7,579 bases of DNA from CAYXVU01 sp964468725 (GTDB lineage: Bacteria > Acidobacteriota > Blastocatellia > UBA7656). Where the stretch lies: NCBI GenBank assembly GCA_964468725.1, contig CAYXVU010000271.1, forward strand, positions 1 to 7,579, written 5' to 3'. The notes beneath the pieces were generated by a model. It was not told the origin of the DNA, did not search any database, and worked only from the letters and a program-made list of their open reading frames with translations. The position numbers and the translations under genes were made by a program. Shown piece by piece: positions 1-6,419 of this stretch (its first letter is position 1; each line of letters begins with the position of its first letter).

Positions 1-66
1 CTCCTCCTGCGTCGCGCGCTGCGCTTGGTTGGCTAAGGTATTCTCTTGTACGGATGGAATCGCCAT
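1..66 (-). CDS. possible start of a further gene, cut by window edge
   Basis: An ATG at 66-64 opens a frame on the minus strand that stays open for 22 codons to the left edge (begins MAIPSVQENT, then rich in Gln, Ala and Thr). It lies 56 bp downstream of the stop of the membrane glycosyltransferase on the same strand, so it could be the next gene of that cluster. The only ribosome-binding signal is a weak GAAGG very close to the ATG. No family can be recognised from so few residues, and the start could equally be a chance ATG in a longer intergenic region. Confidence 0.35.
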   Translation of the reverse strand, partial: MAIPSVQENTLANQAQRATQEE

Positions 67-122
67 GGCCTTCGCGTGATAAGTTTTGAAAATCAGAACG
101 AACCCGCCGACCTAAAGATTGG

Positions 123-2081
123 TTACGGGCTATCGCTTGGGGCGCGGAGTTTTTCGATCTCTTGTCGGACTTCGGCGGCGTCGCGCGCTTGCGGTTGTAA
201 TTGCAAGTAGCGTTCGAAGGTGCGGATCGCCTCCTCTTTGCGTCCGAGTGTGCGATAAGCGCGTGCCAGAAAGTTATAGGTATCCGGCAGGCTTGGTTCC
301 AGGTCGCGGGCTCGTTCCAGATAGGTCAGTCCGATCTGCGTCTGTCCCCGCTTGTGATAGGCTGCGCCGAGGTGATAGTTAATCATCGGATTGTCCGGGT
401 CACCCTTCAACCCCAACGTAAAGTATTCAATGGCTCGATTGTAGTTTTGAATCTCGGTATTGAAGGTGTACGCGCGCCCAATGGTGTCATAGATGACTGC
501 AGTCTTGTCGTTTAGCTGCAAAGCTCTTTCGCAAAGCGCGACGGCGCGGTCTACGTGCTTGCGGTCAAAGGTCAACTCGTAATTCAACAGGTGCGCGGAT
601 GCGAGATTGCCTAAGACGATGGTGTTGGACGGGTCGAGCGCCGTGTACTTTTCCAACGAAATGACAGCATTTACCGGATCGTTGCGACTGATGTAGCGGT
701 GGCCGAGCACATAATGCGCCATCTTCTGTTCGGGCGCGGCTTCTGCGCCATACCGCCAAAACTCCATGTCATCGCGCCACACAGAGTTTTGCGCCAGCGT
801 CTTGGCTGACAGCAACACGATGAGCAGGGCCACTACCACAATCTGCGCCGTTGCGCGGCTGCGGAAAGCGATCAACTTTTCGACCGGCAGTCTGGCCAGC
901 GCCACCCCGACAAGCAACGAAAAGCCGAGCGAAGGCAGATAGAGGTAACGCTCCTGCACGAGGAAATCTTCGCTGAAGGCGCTGAGGTTCAAAACCGGAA
1001 TCAGATGGATGAAGAACCATAAGACGGCAAACCGCACCGCCCGATCTTTGCACAACCACCATAATCCTGCGCCAAGTCCGACCAACCCAAGCGTCGGCAA
1101 AATGAAGCGCAAGCTCAGCACGCTTTTGACCATCGGCACGCCATGAAAAATCGTCAGATCAAAGGGCAAAAACAACAGCCGAAAATAGTGCCAGATGGCG
1201 ATGGGAATGGTCAGTAACACTTCGTCCGCCGAATGCTGAGTGTAATTATCGTCGCTGAAGATGAAGCCCAACGCTTTGTACCGCATGGCGAAATAGAAGG
1301 CCGAGATTGCCAAAAAGGTTAGGGAAAACCAGAGGGCAGACTTCAGGCGAGTGACCCATGGAGACTCTTGATTGATGAGCAACAGTTCATATGCGCCAAT
1401 GAAGAGAGGCATGGCAACTGCCGGTTCTTTAGAGAAGGAGGCCGCAAGAAAGAGCAGCAACGAAAAGAGCAGATCGCGCCCGCGCCCGCGTTCACGAAAC
1501 CGCATATAGAGATAGAAACTCGGCAACAGAAAGGCCGCCAATTGCGCGTCCGTCAACCCGCTGATCCAGGCAACCGTTTCGACGCGCAACGGGTGAATAG
1601 CGAATAACAACGCCGCGATGGCCGAGACGCGCAGGTCATCGGTTATCTTTTCGAAGATGCGAAACGCCATGAAGACGACAAACAGGTGCATCAAGATATT
1701 GACCCAATGCCAACCGCCCGCTTCCTTGTCAAACAAGTACCAAGTGAACATCAATTGAACGATGAACATCGGGCGGTAATAAGGGGTCGTCGGCTCCACT
1801 TGCGCATTGGGGTCTTGATTAAGTTCCGCGCGCCAGAACCAAACTTCTGTCACCAGCGCTTTCGGCAAATTTCGCAAGTCACGGATGAATTCGTTTTTGA
1901 GGATTTGCGTGGTGTCGTCATAGACAAAGCCATTATTGAGGGTGTTGGCAAAGGCGACAAAGGTTACCCCCATCAAGAGGGCGATGACCCACACGCGGGG
2001 CGAGAGCTTACCCGATGGCTTGGTTTCGGCGACGATGACGGAGTCGGCAGACTCTTTGCGCGAACGTTTCTTCCTACGCAT
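123..2081 (-). CDS. TMTC-like GT-C membrane glycosyltransferase with C-terminal TPR repeats
   Basis: Probable integral-membrane glycosyltransferase of 652 residues. After a basic cytoplasmic start (MRRKKRSRK) there are about 12-13 hydrophobic segments between residues 29 and 426. Roughly five TPR units follow, from 455 to 640 (for example HYVLGHRYISRNDPVNAV, then AYHKRGQ and RAYRTLGRKEEAI). The membrane part carries the landmarks of the TMTC/PMT-like GT-C fold: an Asp pair in the first outer loop (VYDD, 53-56), YYRP (101-104), HPLRVETVAW (163-172), SKEP (217-220) and ERYLYLPSLGF (377-387). In animals TMTC proteins are O-mannosyltransferases that use dolichyl-phosphate-mannose. Bacterial relatives are mostly uncharacterised, and their donor is presumably a polyprenyl-linked sugar. 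The start ATG has a weak AGG seven bases upstream. It is 122 bp downstream of the GT2 gene and in the same direction, so it is plausibly the last step of the cluster: transfer of a sugar outside the membrane, with the TPRs binding a protein or partner. Family call is firm; substrate and acceptor are unknown. Confidence 0.87.
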   Translation of the reverse strand: MRRKKRSRKESADSVIVAETKPSGKLSPRVWVIALLMGVTFVAFANTLNNGFVYDDTTQILKNEFIRDLRNLPKALVTEVWFWRAELNQDPNAQVEPTTPYYRPMFIVQLMFTWYLFDKEAGGWHWVNILMHLFVVFMAFRIFEKITDDLRVSAIAALLFAIHPLRVETVAWISGLTDAQLAAFLLPSFYLYMRFRERGRGRDLLFSLLLFLAASFSKEPAVAMPLFIGAYELLLINQESPWVTRLKSALWFSLTFLAISAFYFAMRYKALGFIFSDDNYTQHSADEVLLTIPIAIWHYFRLLFLPFDLTIFHGVPMVKSVLSLRFILPTLGLVGLGAGLWWLCKDRAVRFAVLWFFIHLIPVLNLSAFSEDFLVQERYLYLPSLGFSLLVGVALARLPVEKLIAFRSRATAQIVVVALLIVLLSAKTLAQNSVWRDDMEFWRYGAEAAPEQKMAHYVLGHRYISRNDPVNAVISLEKYTALDPSNTIVLGNLASAHLLNYELTFDRKHVDRAVALCERALQLNDKTAVIYDTIGRAYTFNTEIQNYNRAIEYFTLGLKGDPDNPMINYHLGAAYHKRGQTQIGLTYLERARDLEPSLPDTYNFLARAYRTLGRKEEAIRTFERYLQLQPQARDAAEVRQEIEKLRAPSDSP

Positions 2082-2203
2082 AAAAAACCTGTGAATGAGA
2101 TAGGGTGATGCCTGCTGCGTTCATTGCTGTCTCGAGCAAGCAAGATGCTAGCTTGCGGCGTAAATGCCGGTCAACCCATTCAAGATCGTGTGCAGTTAGT
2201 TGG

Positions 2204-2977
2204 TTATGATCGAGGAGAGTCGGTCGGTTGGTTGGTTCCCCCCGTTGTTGCGGCTTCGCGTCGCAGCGCCCGCCAAACGCGCGCGAGGTCTTTGACCGCT
2301 TCGATGACGAGCCTGCCGCTAACGCCGCGCGCGCGCCCTGCCGTCCGTTGTGACGTAACAACCGGGCGCGCCGTGATGCGATATCCGGCGCGCGCGGCGC
2401 GAATCAGGCGTTCAGCTTCGCTGAACGGCGATTGGGAGACGAGGGGGAATCGTTCAATGATTTCGCGTTTGACCAACTTGACGGCTCCCGCGTCGTAGGT
2501 AGCAACGCCGAAAAGCAATCGCGGCAGCAGATTGAAACCCCACGAAACCAAAGCGCGCACTCTGCCGTAGTGTTTGTCCCGGCGGCTGGCGATGATGATG
2601 TCCCAATCGCGGGTCAACGGCAGCAGATCAAAGAGAATTTCGGTCTTCCATTGCCGGTCAGTAGAGTTGAGAAAGACGAATTCTTTGGCGGCTTCGGCGT
2701 AGAGATGTTCGAAGGTAGCGCGAATGCCCAAATTGCACGGGTGATCGAGGATGCGCAAACGCGGCAGCGTAGCCCCAACTTGACGGATGATGGTTAGCGT
2801 CCGGTCGCGCGAGCCGTCGTTGCAGACGAGAATTTCGTAATCAAGCCCCGACGAAGAGAGCAGCAGGTGCGCTTCTTGCAACACCTCGGCGATGGTGGCT
2901 TCTTCGTTATAAGCTGGAAAGCAGACAGAGACGCTCGGCAGCGCGGCGGGCGATGGTTGTCGGTCGTTGAGGGTCAT
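2204..2977 (-). CDS. family 2 glycosyltransferase (DPM1/polyprenyl-phosphate glycosyltransferase-like)
   Basis: GT-A fold glycosyltransferase of 257 residues with no membrane segment, so cytosolic or peripheral. It should transfer a sugar from a nucleotide donor to an acceptor, possibly a polyprenyl phosphate as in DPM1-like members. The N-terminus has the GT2 signature SVCFPAYNEE (17-26) and the nucleotide-binding NDGSRDRT (53-60). The metal-binding DXD region is atypical, NSTDRQW (104-110), with Ser where the first Asp normally sits. Later conserved parts are SRRDKHYGRVR (131-141), FSEAERLIRAARAGYR (185-200) and the basic RTAGRARG (211-218). The frame is open up to 3052, but the ATG at 2977 is chosen because it sits 13 bp after the aminotransferase stop and directly before the conserved domain; upstream codons would overlap that gene. 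No clear Shine-Dalgarno precedes it, which would suit translation by coupling. Family is certain, sugar and acceptor are not. Confidence 0.88.
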   Translation of the reverse strand: MTLNDRQPSPAALPSVSVCFPAYNEEATIAEVLQEAHLLLSSSGLDYEILVCNDGSRDRTLTIIRQVGATLPRLRILDHPCNLGIRATFEHLYAEAAKEFVFLNSTDRQWKTEILFDLLPLTRDWDIIIASRRDKHYGRVRALVSWGFNLLPRLLFGVATYDAGAVKLVKREIIERFPLVSQSPFSEAERLIRAARAGYRITARPVVTSQRTAGRARGVSGRLVIEAVKDLARVWRALRREAATTGGTNQPTDSPRS

Positions 2978-2990
2978 CGTCAGATTTTGC

Positions 2991-4109
2991 TCACGCCACT
3001 TCTTCGACAGCCGCGCCGCTGAATCGGCCAATGGCGTCGGTGACCTGTGCAATCGCGTCGCCGGTCAATTCAGGATACAACGGCAGCGATAGGGTTTCGT
3101 CCGCCGCTTGCTCGGCGTGCGGGAAATCGCCGCGCCGGTATCCGAGGTCGGCATTGGCGACTTGCAGGTGTAAAGCGATGGGATAATGAATGCCCGTGCC
3201 GATGCCTGCTGCCTGGAGATGAGATTGCAGGGCGTCACGTTGCGGCGTGAAGACGGGAAAGATGTGATAGACCATCTCGCCGTAGGCCATCTCTTCGAGT
3301 CTGCGCACGCCTGCCTGTTGCAACTGACGGTGATAAGCCGCCGCGTGTTCGCGCCGCGCCGCGTTCCAACGGTCGAGGTAGGGTAACTTCACGTTCAGCA
3401 CTGCGCCTTGCAAGCCTTCCATCCGATAGTTGTAGCCGATCCAATCGTGATGGTATTTGCGGCTCTGCCCATGATCGCGCAAGGCGCGCAGCCGTTGCGC
3501 GTAGTCAGGGTTATGGGTCACCACTGCGCCGCCTTCGCCATAAGCGCCGAGATTTTTTCCGGGATAGAAACTGAAGCAAGCCAGATCGCCCAAACTGCCT
3601 GCGCGGCTTCCCTGGTAAGCGGCTCCGTGAGCCTGTGCTGCATCTTCGATGACGACCAACCGGTGTCGCCGCGCAAGGTCGCGGATGGCATCCATATCGG
3701 CGCATTGGCCATAGAGATGCACCGGCAGAAGGGCGCGCGTGCGCGGTGTGATGGCGGCTTCGATCAACGCCGGGTTCATCAAGCAGGAGCGCGGCTCGAT
3801 GTCTACAAAGACTGGGCGCGCTCCCGTATAGCGAATCGCCGCGCTGGTTGCCGCAAAGGTGAAGGGGACGGTGATGACTTCATCTCCGGCTTGCACGCCA
3901 GCGGCGAGCAAGGCGAGGTGCAAGGCTGAGGTGCCGGAATTGACGCCGACGCAGAAAGCGGCTTGGCAATAGCGCGCAAACGCCGTTTCGAAATCGGCGA
4001 CCGGTTGACCGAGTATGAATTGTGCGTTGTCCAAAACCGGTTGGATGGCGGCCTGCACTTCGTCTTTGATGGTCAGATATTGTGCTTGCAAATCTACAAA
4101 TGGAATCAT
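2991..4109 (-). CDS. DegT/DnrJ/EryC1 PLP-dependent sugar aminotransferase (WbpE/WlbC-like)
   Basis: Fold-type I PLP enzyme of 372 residues, the normal length for sugar aminotransferases that place an amino group on a keto nucleotide sugar with glutamate as donor. It starts with the family hallmark MIPFVDLQAQY. Residues NSGTSALHL (57-65) form the phosphate-binding turn, IEDAAQAHGA (154-163) gives the Asp that contacts the pyridine nitrogen (Asp156), and FSFYPGKNLGAYGEGG (179-194) carries the Schiff-base Lys185. NYRMEGLQGA (227-236) and GIHYPIALH (306-314) are further conserved blocks. The open frame extends to 4304, but the ATG at 4109 is the start: it has a Shine-Dalgarno six bases upstream, overlaps the dehydrogenase stop by one base, and begins exactly at the conserved N-terminus. 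Next to a dehydrogenase and a WbpD-like acetyltransferase, a role in making a 3-amino sugar (as WbpE/WlbC on UDP-3-keto-GlcNAcA) is the best guess. Related enzymes act on C4 or on dTDP sugars, so regiochemistry is unproven. Confidence 0.92.
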   Translation of the reverse strand: MIPFVDLQAQYLTIKDEVQAAIQPVLDNAQFILGQPVADFETAFARYCQAAFCVGVNSGTSALHLALLAAGVQAGDEVITVPFTFAATSAAIRYTGARPVFVDIEPRSCLMNPALIEAAITPRTRALLPVHLYGQCADMDAIRDLARRHRLVVIEDAAQAHGAAYQGSRAGSLGDLACFSFYPGKNLGAYGEGGAVVTHNPDYAQRLRALRDHGQSRKYHHDWIGYNYRMEGLQGAVLNVKLPYLDRWNAARREHAAAYHRQLQQAGVRRLEEMAYGEMVYHIFPVFTPQRDALQSHLQAAGIGTGIHYPIALHLQVANADLGYRRGDFPHAEQAADETLSLPLYPELTGDAIAQVTDAIGRFSGAAVEEVA

Positions 4110-5134
4110 CAGGAGTCCTCTTCCAGTGAGACTTCGACCAGTTGGCCGCGCGCTTTGAGCGACTGTTCGGCGGCTTCGAGCAGGCGCACGACTCGGAGCC
4201 CCGAAAAGCCATCGGTCAGGGGGCATTGCCGGTTTTCGATGCACTCGATGAAGTGTGCGGCTTCGGTGCGCAGAGCTTCGGTGTTGTCGAGTTTGGGCGC
4301 CCACATATCGCCGGAGCGATAGCTCACCAGCAACTCATAGACGGCTTCGGGCTGCTGATAAACATTCACCCCTTTGTCATAAATTTTAATCTTCTCATCA
4401 GGTTCGATGTCGTCATAAACGATCATGCGATCACTGCCGCCGATCAAGGTGCGGCGCACTTTGACGGGCGCGAGCCAGTTGACGTGAATGTGGCCAAGCT
4501 GGTTGCTGTTGAAAAACAGAGTGAGGTAGGCGACGTTTTCCGGCTTGCCGGGTATGTGACTCATGCCGGTGGCCGACACTGCCACAGGCTTTTCCGTCAA
4601 AACGTAATCCATAATCGAGAGGTCATGCACAGCCAAATCCCAGATGACGTTTACATCTTGCTGAAAGAGTCCCAAATTCACGCGCACCGAATCGTAGTAG
4701 AAGATGTCGCCGAGCTGGCGGTCGCTGACCAGCGCGTGGATTTTACGAACCGCGCCGGTGTAGACGAAGGTGTGATCGATCATCAATACCAAGTTGCGCC
4801 GCTCGGCTTCTTCGATCAAGCGCAGAGCCTGTTCCGCCGTCGCCGTCATGGGCTTTTCAATCAAGACGTGCTTATCGGCTTTGAGCGCCTGCATCGCCAA
4901 CTCGAAATGGGTGAAGACCGGCGTCGGGATGGCAATGGCGTCAATCGTCGAATCGCGCAAGACCTCTTGATAATCGTTGGTAGTGCGAATTGTCGGGTAA
5001 CGCGAGGCGGCAAGCGCCAGCCGCTCGGCGCGCACGTCACACACGGCAGCGACGGTAGCATCGGACGCTTCCATAAAGTTGCGCACGATGTTCGGCCCCC
5101 AATAGCCGTAGCCGATAACGCCAACCCGAATCAT
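4109..5134 (-). CDS. Gfo/Idh/MocA-family NAD(P)-dependent sugar dehydrogenase
   Basis: Oxidoreductase of 341 residues, typical length for the family. The N-terminal Rossmann domain begins VGVIGYGYWGPN (4-15) with the GxGxxG dinucleotide-binding loop. The acidic residue of VCDVR (31-35) at the end of the second strand suggests NAD preference. EKP (93-95) supplies the family's catalytic-region lysine, and WDLAVHD (165-171) provides the Asp and His (166, 170) of the second active-site motif. The C-terminal half is the alpha/beta substrate domain. The expected role is oxidation of a ring hydroxyl of a nucleotide sugar to a ketone for the following aminotransferase, as WbpB/WlbA do on C3 of UDP-GlcNAc-uronate. 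The frame extends upstream to a TTG at 5203, but the ATG at 5134 directly precedes the Rossmann strand and follows a purine-rich leader with AGAGGA. It lies 65 bp after the acetyltransferase and overlaps the aminotransferase by one base. Substrate is inferred from neighbours only. Confidence 0.88.
   Translation of the reverse strand: MIRVGVIGYGYWGPNIVRNFMEASDATVAAVCDVRAERLALAASRYPTIRTTNDYQEVLRDSTIDAIAIPTPVFTHFELAMQALKADKHVLIEKPMTATAEQALRLIEEAERRNLVLMIDHTFVYTGAVRKIHALVSDRQLGDIFYYDSVRVNLGLFQQDVNVIWDLAVHDLSIMDYVLTEKPVAVSATGMSHIPGKPENVAYLTLFFNSNQLGHIHVNWLAPVKVRRTLIGGSDRMIVYDDIEPDEKIKIYDKGVNVYQQPEAVYELLVSYRSGDMWAPKLDNTEALRTEAAHFIECIENRQCPLTDGFSGLRVVRLLEAAEQSLKARGQLVEVSLEEDS
4116..4121 (-). promoter_or_regulatory. 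ribosome binding site of the aminotransferase, inside the dehydrogenase gene
   Basis: AGAGGA on the minus strand, six bases before the ATG at 4109, lies within the last codons of the dehydrogenase (which encode EEDS). It decides the aminotransferase start against the upstream in-frame codons. With the TGATG overlap it suggests that ribosomes finishing the dehydrogenase re-initiate on the aminotransferase, keeping the two enzymes in step. Confidence 0.65.
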
Positions 5135-5199
5135 CTTTCCTCTTCTTCCCTCAATGTGAAGTGATCGGTTGTGAGCGCAAAAAGCGAAGCCCTCTGCCC

Positions 5200-5730
5200 T
5201 CAATTCATACCGCTTTCATGGCTCTCCGGTTCCTCATCTTTTTTGTTGTCGCCTTGGCGGTCGCGCACATCGCCGACAACGCGCGCCGGGACTCCGGCAA
5301 CGATAGCGTGATCGGGAACGTCGCGGGTGACGACAGCTCCGGCTCCGACCAGAGCGTTTTCGCCGACTGTGACGCCGCCCAGTATGGTTGCGTTGCTGCC
5401 AATCGAAGCGCGGCGGCGAATGCGCGTGCGGACGACTTGCCAATCGGCTTCGGTTTGCAATGCGCCGTCGGCATCGGTGGCGCGTGGATAGGTGTCATTG
5501 ATGAACATGACGCCGTGCCCGATGAAGACTTCATCTTCAATGGTCACGCCTTCGCAGATGAAGGAGTGCGAAGAGATTTTGCAGCGCGCGCCAACGCGGG
5601 CGTTTTTTTGAATCTCGACGAAGGCGCCAACCTTGGTATTGTCGCCAATCGTGCAGCCGTAGAGATTGACCAGTTCGGGCTGGAAAATTTTGACTCCGGG
5701 GCCAAGTTGTACATCCTGAGAGATAGGCAT
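5200..5730 (-). CDS. left-handed beta-helix sugar N-acetyltransferase (WbpD/WlbB-like)
   Basis: Hexapeptide-repeat acyltransferase of 176 residues, expected to be a trimer that acetylates an amino group on a nucleotide sugar from acetyl-CoA. Imperfect hexapeptide turns run from about residue 5 to 80 (IGDNTKVGAFVEI, VGARCKISSHSFI, EDEVFIGHGVMF) and again from 107 to 133 (ASIGSNATILGGVTVGENAL). Between them is the signature INDTYPRA (77-84), characteristic of the WbpD/WlbB group, whose conserved Asn sits near the substrate. The end GVPARVVG (146-153) is the usual CoA-side motif of LbH acetyltransferases. The last 20 or so residues are a polar, charged tail (NKKDEEPESHES) with no known role. It is the first gene of the minus-strand cluster, downstream of a candidate promoter. 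A GTG nine bases upstream is in frame, but the Shine-Dalgarno fits the ATG at 5730. Together with the next two genes it matches the enzyme set for diacetamido sugars. The exact sugar cannot be read from the sequence. Confidence 0.9.
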   Translation of the reverse strand: MPISQDVQLGPGVKIFQPELVNLYGCTIGDNTKVGAFVEIQKNARVGARCKISSHSFICEGVTIEDEVFIGHGVMFINDTYPRATDADGALQTEADWQVVRTRIRRRASIGSNATILGGVTVGENALVGAGAVVTRDVPDHAIVAGVPARVVGDVRDRQGDNKKDEEPESHESGMN

Positions 5731-5736
5731 TAAGAG

Positions 5737-5742
5737 CACCTT
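5737..5742 (-). promoter_or_regulatory. ribosome binding site deciding the acetyltransferase start
   Basis: AAGGTG on the minus strand lies six bases before the ATG at 5730, a standard spacing. The alternative in-frame start GTG at 5739-5737 is itself part of this motif and therefore has no room for a ribosome binding site. The ATG is preferred, giving a protein three residues shorter than the longest open frame. Confidence 0.65.
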
Positions 5743-5762
5743 GTAACCGCTTGTGAGCCGGT

Positions 5763-5791
5763 CTGTTTACAAAGATGCGAAGTCTAAACAG
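5763..5791. repeat. 7-bp inverted repeat over the candidate promoter (possible operator)
   Basis: CTGTTTA at 5763-5769 and its exact reverse complement TAAACAG at 5785-5791 are separated by 15 bases. The right arm overlaps the -10 hexamer of the minus-strand candidate promoter and the left arm falls just after the expected transcription start. A dimeric repressor bound here would block initiation. The arm spacing of 22 bases centre to centre, about two helical turns, places both on the same face of the DNA. No regulator gene is in the window and a chance repeat is possible. Confidence 0.35.
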
Positions 5792-5809
5792 CGGCGTATG
5801 GCTTGTCAA
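5781..5809 (-). promoter_or_regulatory. candidate sigma70-type promoter of the sugar cluster
   Basis: Reading the minus strand, TTGACA at 5809-5804 is a perfect -35 consensus. After exactly 17 bases comes TAGACT at 5786-5781, four of six matches to the -10 consensus. Transcription would start near 5774, leaving a leader of about 44 bases before the ATG at 5730. It is the best promoter-like pair I found in the divergent region and points at the first gene of the cluster. Activity is inferred from consensus only. Confidence 0.5.
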
Positions 5810-5931
5810 ACCGCGCTCTTTCCCGTCGCTTCTGGCGATTCGGCTGGCGTTGCCCGATGGTTTCTTATAGCTTGTGCGATGTTGCATGAATACTTTCAAA
5901 TTCTGTTGGTAGCGGCAAAGGAGCAAGGCGA

Positions 5932-6384
5932 ATGGCGATTGATCGAAACGAGTTACTCGGCACGTGGCATTTGGTCGAATGGGACTACACGATTGATGGA
6001 GAGGTGCGCGGCCATCCGTTCGGCAGAGATGCACAAGGGCAGATCATCTACAGCGTAGACGGATTTATGTCCGCGCTCTTGATGCGCCGCGAGCGTCCGA
6101 ACTTTGCTGCGCGCAATCTGGTATCGGGGAGCGCGGAGGAGAAGATCGCCGCCCTTGACGGCTATGTCTCTTATGGGGGCAGCTATGAAGTTGGCGAAGA
6201 TTACGTCATCCATCACGTGCAGTTTAGTCTGTTGCCCAACTGGATTGGCACGGATTTGAAACGCCTGGTCATTTGGGAGGCGACGCCCGCAGAAAAGCAA
6301 TTGCTGCTGGTGACCGAGCCGGAGACGACGCGCACAGGGCGCACAATGATCAATCGCTTGCGTTGGCGTCGCGCCGCGTCGTAG
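5932..6384 (+). CDS. lipocalin-like domain protein (Lipocalin_5 type)
   Basis: Small protein of 150 residues without signal peptide or membrane segment, so probably cytoplasmic. It looks like the lipocalin-like family Pfam calls Lipocalin_5: LLGTWHLVEW (8-17) opens the barrel. HPFGRDAQGQIIYSVDGFMSA (28-48) is the conserved Pro-Phe-Gly, Gly and Tyr-x-x-Asp-Gly block. YGGSYEVGEDYVIHHVQFS continues with the family's glycine-tyrosine and His-His pattern, followed by PNWIGTDLKR with the Pro-Asn and Gly. Members are thought to bind small hydrophobic molecules in a beta-barrel; most have no known function, and none can be assigned here. The start is supported by AAGGAG at 5918-5923, eight bases before the ATG. 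It is transcribed away from the sugar cluster, and there is no evident functional link to it or to the peptidase downstream. Confidence 0.85.
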   Translation: MAIDRNELLGTWHLVEWDYTIDGEVRGHPFGRDAQGQIIYSVDGFMSALLMRRERPNFAARNLVSGSAEEKIAALDGYVSYGGSYEVGEDYVIHHVQFSLLPNWIGTDLKRLVIWEATPAEKQLLLVTEPETTRTGRTMINRLRWRRAAS

Positions 6385-6419
6385 GTGAAAACGTCGGGCA
6401 ACCGACATCTGTGCATGAC

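Noticed and set aside
1686..2108. A 140-codon plus-strand frame over the start of the membrane glycosyltransferase
   Set aside because: It is antisense to the conserved VYDD/YYRP region and shows no recognisable domain or ribosome binding site.
2136..2156. Hairpin GCAAGC/GCTTGC (9-base loop) between GT2 and the membrane glycosyltransferase as a terminator
   Set aside because: The stem is only six base pairs and no T-run follows on either strand, so it does not qualify as an intrinsic terminator; the two genes may still be co-transcribed.
2978..3052. N-terminal extension of GT2 to 3052
   Set aside because: It would overlap the end of the aminotransferase by about 60 bases and adds residues without any GT2 character; the ATG at 2977 follows the stop by 13 bases.
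4110..4304. N-terminal extension of the aminotransferase to an upstream start
   Set aside because: The extra 65 residues are Arg/Ser/Pro-rich, lie inside the dehydrogenase gene and precede the family's normal N-terminus; the ATG at 4109 has a well-placed ribosome binding site.
4142..5164. A 340-codon open frame on the plus strand opposite the dehydrogenase
   Set aside because: It lies antisense over a gene with clear Rossmann and EKP motifs, its translation shows no family pattern, and long antisense frames are common in GC-rich coding DNA.
5860..5931. Promoter for the lipocalin-like gene
   Set aside because: Several AT-rich hexamers (for example AATACT at 5889) are present, but none has a convincing -35 partner at a proper distance, so no site is called.
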